Positions 60,007 to 64,000 of a DNA stretch of 64,000 nt are shown piece by piece. The notes beneath the pieces are model-generated. The model made no database searches. It worked only from the letters and a program-made list of their open reading frames with translations, and had not been told where the DNA came from. Location: positions 2,567,654 to 2,631,653 of the forward strand of contig CM040964.1 in NCBI GenBank assembly GCA_022985045.1, in the 5' to 3' direction. How positions within the stretch are numbered: the first letter of the stretch is position 1; each line of letters opens with the position of its first letter. The stretch comes from Macadamia tetraphylla. Its lineage: Eukaryota; Streptophyta; Magnoliopsida; Proteales; Proteaceae. A program made the translations under genes and the position numbers.

Positions 60007-60615
60007 TCATATATCGACGCTGCAACCAGGAGATCCAAGCAGAGGCACCTGACCAACAAAGCCCTTCTTCAGACCCACCAACATATCGCATTTCACATAC
60101 ACTCCGTAGTGACCACTCCTGAAGGGCCCAGCCTTCCACCTTAACCTCCCCAGAAGCACCAACCTCAGTCCCACAACCCCATAGGCCTCGTCCATCACCA
60201 GTCCATTCTCCACTTCCATCGATACCGGCACTGCTCCTCCCCCCAATATCGGCGACAGCGTCACCGTGCTGTGCCGCTCGTGGAACAGTGGCGGTAACTC
60301 GGTCGGGAGCGTGATCTCCTGGTTCCGGTAGGAGATGAAGGCCGAGAGGCGGTCGTAGTAAATGGAGACCCGGCGATTTGGGTTGCGAGTGACGATGGTG
60401 AACTGCATGGTGGTGGAGATGATAGGTGGCGAGGTGGTGTTGAGATCGTAGATGGCCGCACCCACCACCGTGAATCGAGGCTTGTGGGGACTATAAACTA
60501 ACCACACTATCAGAGTTGTCACTCCCGTTAGTATCAGAAGCACCGCCATGGACGTCCACACTAGGCGTCGTAAGTCGGTAGTCGCGTAACTAAACATGGC
60601 CTTCCCGTGGGTCAT
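60007..60615 (-). CDS. NDR1/HIN1-like (NHL, LEA_2) membrane protein
   Basis: Second NHL gene: single exon, 202 aa, starting MTHGKAMFSYATTDLRRLVW. The membrane helix is about residues 18-41 (VWTSMAVLLILTGVTTLIVW). The extracellular domain has PHKPRFTVVGAAIYDL, the signature NPNRRVSIYYDRLSAFISYR, then LPPLFHERHSTV and GRLRWKAGPFRSGHYGVYV, ending GCSVDI. It shares layout and signature with the gene at 52041-52682 but is clearly diverged. A good TATA box lies about 90 bases upstream of the start codon. Role by family: plasma-membrane protein linked to pathogen response; substrate none known. Confidence 0.92.
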   Translation of the reverse strand: MTHGKAMFSYATTDLRRLVWTSMAVLLILTGVTTLIVWLVYSPHKPRFTVVGAAIYDLNTTSPPIISTTMQFTIVTRNPNRRVSIYYDRLSAFISYRNQEITLPTELPPLFHERHSTVTLSPILGGGAVPVSMEVENGLVMDEAYGVVGLRLVLLGRLRWKAGPFRSGHYGVYVKCDMLVGLKKGFVGQVPLLGSPGCSVDI

Positions 60616-60703
60616 TTTACCCCCCAGCTTTTGGGCTTCTGCATAGCCTGGCGGGTTAGGCTCTGCTTCTTCACGACTTCACCCATGTAAATGCGGATTG
60701 CAA

Positions 60704-60715
60704 GGTTTTTATAGA
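60704..60715 (-). promoter_or_regulatory. TATA box of second NHL gene
   Basis: TCTATAAAAACC on the minus strand, 89-100 bases upstream of the start codon at 60615. This spacing suits a short 5' UTR. Confidence 0.6.
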
Positions 60716-61602
60716 ATCATAGAAAGATAGGTAGTAATGGATGGGAGAGAAAGGAGGAGAAGAATCTATGTCACTGTTCTGTTGGTACCAAAAAGGTGTG
60801 AGTGAAGGACTAAAGATGAAAGAGGAAAGAGCCGCCCGGGGGAAAAGCGGGAGCTCAAAAAGAGGCAACCAGTCTCTTCTTCTTCGTCTAAAGCGATTCA
60901 TTCAGAGGCTAAAGAAAGACTAAAGTTGTTTCCTTTTTCTTTTTCTTTTTTTCCATTTTTTTTTTTCTTAAATGAAATTGTAAGTGGTTTCGTTATTTGT
61001 TTTCTTATTCATTACTGAACTCCAATAACTCAAAAAAAAAAAAAAAAAACATCATCCTCTTCTTGAGCAATTATATATCCCGTTAGAGTTGAGATTTGGG
61101 AGTTATATATTAATTCTTTTTTCCTTTAACAATCTTAAATCCCTCTCACCTCCCTCTGTCTCTCATTGAGAAATCGAAAGATCCAAAGCCTAAAAAGGAA
61201 AAGAGACAACAATGGGAAAAGATTAAAAGAAGGGCGGCACCTTCTAAAGCTCACTCTTTGGCTAAATTAAATGTCAGTAGTCATCATCTGCAACGTCTTT
61301 TTTACTTTCTCTGCTTTTTTAATTTCTTAATTTATATTGTAATGCTTTGATCTCATTCTCATCCCTTAACTTTGATCCTTACAATTAATTCATACTATCA
61401 CAAACTACATTCGCAGCCGTGTTGGTAGTTGGTACAATTCGATGAAGCTGCTTGTCCAATCGCCACGCCACGCCACGCCACACCACGCCACAATTCTCTA
61501 CGTTGTAGCCTGCATTAGTAGCTTAGAGCTAATGGTCTTTTATCTTACCAGCTAGAAAAAAACTTCAAAGGAAAGGTTTCTCATAAGATGATGATTAGTA
61601 AG
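60716..61602. other. intergenic, NHL upstream
   Basis: No gene recognised. A T-rich tract lies at 60925-60970, a poly-A run near 61032-61049, and a small CGCCA tandem at about 61460-61490. Confidence 0.55.
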
Positions 61603-62379
61603 TGATGAGGTAAAAATTGACCACGATCTTCCTTGCAGTTCCTGATGCTCCAATTGATCTGCAAAGAGAAGACAACGGAGAGCCAGGCTGACCCGACGAG
61701 GGACTCACCGATGCCTAAGTCAGATCTTTCCACAGCAGATACTCAAGAGAGTTTTCACCAAAAGAAGTGATCGATCCCCCATTATGGAGGCTTACCTTGG
61801 TATTTATAGGCTGGTGATAGAGGGAGAAAGAGGAATGTTTGTGGAGATTTTGCTAGGCGTGGAGTCCTTAAGGAGAATGGCTCTCGATTCTGGGAATATT
61901 CTGGATTCTAGGGCATATTCCAGAAATATTCCTCTCTTATCCTGAAGGCACAAGCCGTGAGAGGTGTGGACACCTTAGCGATGTGAGTGGAATGACTCTG
62001 CCCCTATAATCAGGAGTCACGTCCCTTGAATGTAGGAGTGGTGTGTGTACATTTTTGGGTGCCTTATTTGATTGTGTCGAGCCGAGATAGCAGGTCGGCT
62101 TGTGGAGAGATCGAGGTGGCTGATCGGCCTGAGGAGAGGCAGAGGTGGCAGGTCAACCTGTGGAGAGACCGAGGTGGTGGGTCGGTCTGAGGAGAGGCCG
62201 AGGTGGCAGGTCAGCCTGTGGAGAGACCGAGGTGATAGGTTGACCTGAGGAGAGACTGAGGTGGCAGGTCGGCCTGTGGAGAGACCGAGGTGGCAGGTTG
62301 GCCCAAGGAGAGGTCGAGGCAGCAGATCGACATACACGCTTCAGCCATGCTGAGGATGAGGACATATTTGGCCTCATCA
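61603..62379. mobile_element. LTR-like or inverted-end block beside a gag-like gene
   Basis: The block begins TGATGAGG (61603) and ends CCTCATCA (62379); the first 20 bases and the reverse complement of the last 20 agree at about 15 positions. CCTATAAATA on the minus strand at 61801-61810 is a strong TATA box pointing left. The block contains a minisatellite and no protein. It could be an LTR read from the minus strand or a short DNA-transposon. A target duplication is not evident. Confidence 0.5.
62080..62330. repeat. about 30-bp minisatellite
   Basis: Eight or so units of the type GGTCGGCCTGTGGAGAGACC plus GAGGTGGCA, alternating between TGTGGAGAGACC and TGAGGAGAGGCC versions, so the higher-order unit is about 60 bases. 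Open frames across it are repeats of Pro/Arg/Leu/Ser and are not genes. Confidence 0.9.
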
Positions 62380-62586
62380 CCAGCCCCCCACTCTAGCAGT
62401 TTGGATCAGCCTACTAGAGTAGTTAATTCGATCTCGGCTTTCATCCGGCGTGCGTTGTCTTTTTGGTACGAAACACGCTACTTCGTGTGTCACTCGTCGT
62501 TATTTCACCTCTAGTAGGAGAAGATGCCGCTTTGGGTGGCCGCTGATTTTGGTCAGATCTAACCGTTCGTTTATCGCCTTCATCTC

Positions 62587-62596
62587 CTATAAATAG
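62587..62596 (+). promoter_or_regulatory. TATA box upstream of the gag-like gene
   Basis: CTATAAATAG, a near-ideal plant TATA box, 240 bases upstream of the ATG at 62828. A probable 5' leader with an intron follows: donor CCA|GTAAGT near 62740 and acceptor TTCTTCCTAG near 62806. Confidence 0.6.
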
Positions 62597-62827
62597 GATG
62601 CTCTTCCGCCTAGAAAACTTCGCATTTGTTCGAGAGATCAAGTCAGTTCAACTTGCTCCTTGCTTTGATGTGGTTATCCACAGAGTCGTAGATCAGCTTG
62701 ACTTCATGTCTTCAATCAGCTTAGCTCGTCTTCAACCAGTAAGTACTCCCATATTTTGGTCCACACTCATCGTTCTTCTTCTGCTCATCCCTCCTTTCTT
62801 CCTAGTGTCAGACCTGGTGATCCCAAT

Positions 62828-63814
62828 ATGGCTTCTGTCCTTGATTCAGACCCCATCCAAGAGACCCCTTTGACGGTCGTAAGACCTAGGGAGAACCACC
62901 CAGAGTGTCCATCCTCGACGATTCATCCTCTAGCGGCGATACTTCAAGCGGCTCGAGCTCTGACAGTAGCTCAGCTCGGGTAGGAGCTCGATTTCTAAGT
63001 CTGTTGAGGTGGTCTCACCAGTGATCGAGCCGGCCAGGGTTGATCCTAGATCTGGAGTCCCAACTCAGGCCCCTAGTGCCACGGTGGCAAGTACTTCAGT
63101 GATCGGGCCATCTGGTGTGGGAGGCTTAGAGGGAGGCCTAGCAGAGTCTGAGGGGGAAGGCTCTGCTTCTTCCTCTGGTGGGAAAAAGACTACTACTACC
63201 ACCAAGAGTATTCTGAAGGTCCTAGACCTGATCCGAGCTTAGTACAGTGTCCCCAAGTATGTGGTGATGTGTGTCCCTAAAGACAACGAGCGCGTGGACA
63301 CTTCTGGGATGAGGTGGCCCTCTATAATGTTGCCTTCCAGAGCGCCTCAGGATTCTAGTGCCCAAATTGGTCAGCTCGGCTCTAGAGTACTGGGACCTTG
63401 CTCCAAGCCAAATTACCCCCAACTCCTGGCGCTTTCTTCTCGACTTTGAGGTGTTCGTCTCGAAGCTAGGCCGAACTGCAACACTAAAAATTTTTCGCAA
63501 GCTATTCTTGGTGAAGAGGCACACCTCGGGGTGGTACTATTTCACCAAGAGGGATAGGGATGGTCCCTACGAAGTTGAACATGTTCCTTAATATGCCCTC
63601 CTCGGTGAAGAAATTGAAGGAGCGATACTTCTATGTAGCGATGGAGGGGAACCCCTTCAAGGGCAACTGGACAAAGCCTAATTCGTCAAAGCTGAATCGA
63701 GCTCCAAAGTTGTCCACGGTTGACCTCCAAACCTTTCAAATGTGTTTTAGTGGGGAGGCGTGGATATACAAATGCTGCAGGATGACGACTTCCTCTAGGA
63801 GTGGGAGTGAGTGA
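62828..63814 (+). pseudogene. gypsy-type transposon gag-like protein (PF04195-like), broken
   Basis: Starts MASVLDSDPIQETPL at 62828 after the putative leader intron. A recognisable core lies at about 63330-63560: VALYNVAF, then VPKLVSSALEYWDLAPSQIT, NSWRFLLDFEVFVSKLG, FRKLFLVKRHTSGWYYFTKR. This resembles the putative gypsy-type transposon domain (PF04195), a gag-like region of some plant Ty3/gypsy elements. The frame breaks at about 62983, 63242 and 63350, so it is not one open frame as given. No reverse transcriptase lies inside the window; the element probably continues to the right. Confidence 0.7.
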
Positions 63815-63911
63815 GGTCCCCAAAGAGGGTGAGGATCTTAATTGAGTCTGTCACTTTGTTTATTCAACTCAATCATTATACTGATTCAGCTCGGCTCATC
63901 TTTGTTTTGCA

Positions 63912-64000
63912 ATGGTAAACGTGAAGGTGGATAACAAAGCTCTTACCGCGGCGGTGGCAGAGGCGAGGAAGAAGGAGGCGGCCGAGCAGGCCACAAAGAA
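63912..64000 (+). CDS. start of a further gag-like frame, cut by window edge
   Basis: An ATG at 63912 opens MVNVKVDNKALTAAVAEARK and continues Lys/Ala/Glu-rich to the edge. Such a charged, coiled-coil-like segment commonly follows the PF04195-like domain in these elements. It is probably part of the same transposon gene after an intron. Too short to say more. Confidence 0.4.
   Translation, partial: MVNVKVDNKALTAAVAEARKKEAAEQATK

Noticed and set aside
62080..62330. CRISPR-like array of regularly spaced repeats
   Set aside because: Units are contiguous without unique spacers and the genome is a plant's; it is a minisatellite.
62017..62380. Pro/Arg/Leu/Ser repeat proteins on the minus strand
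   Set aside because: They are translations of the 30-bp minisatellite; no other coding sign.

Overview
This is a plant nuclear genome window, most likely from a dicot. It has spliced genes with GT-AG introns, plastid- and mitochondrion-targeted proteins, long AT-rich intergenic stretches, many microsatellites, and transposable elements of several classes. I cannot name the species. Ten protein-coding loci are supported: CURT1B (cut by the left edge), a DUF1645-like locus, a subgroup Ia bHLH, DMR6, nMAT3, plastid RPL11, TTG1, two NHL (LEA_2) genes, and a gypsy-type gag-like gene at the right edge. Host genes lie mostly on the minus strand; DUF1645 and TTG1 are on the plus strand.

Layout. 0-5.3 kb: CURT1B, two small DNA-transposon relics and the DUF1645 locus. 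6.4-10.3 kb: another relic and the bHLH gene. 13.4-21.9 kb: a four-exon DMR6 gene whose second intron (7.15 kb) holds a 3.47 kb solo LTR with a perfect 5-bp target duplication (CGATG) and a hAT-like relic. 22-27.9 kb: gene-poor DNA with foldback elements. 27.9-35.3 kb: a complete but decayed Ty3/gypsy chromovirus with both LTRs, an initiator-Met primer site and a perfect CCATG target duplication. 36.4-38.7 kb: nMAT3. 40.3-43.6 kb: RPL11. 46-47 kb: TTG1. 47-61.6 kb: mostly gene-free apart from two NHL genes. 61.6 kb to the end: an LTR-like block with a minisatellite, then a gag-like gene driven by its own TATA box.

The genes do not form one pathway. They are ordinary dispersed plant genes: thylakoid curvature and plastid translation (CURT1B, RPL11), mitochondrial intron splicing (nMAT3), epidermal fate and flavonoid control (TTG1), salicylate breakdown and immunity (DMR6, NHL proteins), and transcription (bHLH).

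Two points matter most to a user. First, four otherwise well-conserved genes (DUF1645, bHLH, nMAT3 three times, TTG1) carry at least six single-base losses, all compatible with short homopolymers that are one base too short. This looks more like uncorrected sequencing error than decay of four genes. Second, at least five relics share ends of the type TAGGGGTGTCAA...TTGACACCCCTA, four of them with recognisable 8-bp target duplications, although their interiors are unrelated to one another. I found no CRISPR array, no tRNA or rRNA gene, and no clearly new multi-gene system.
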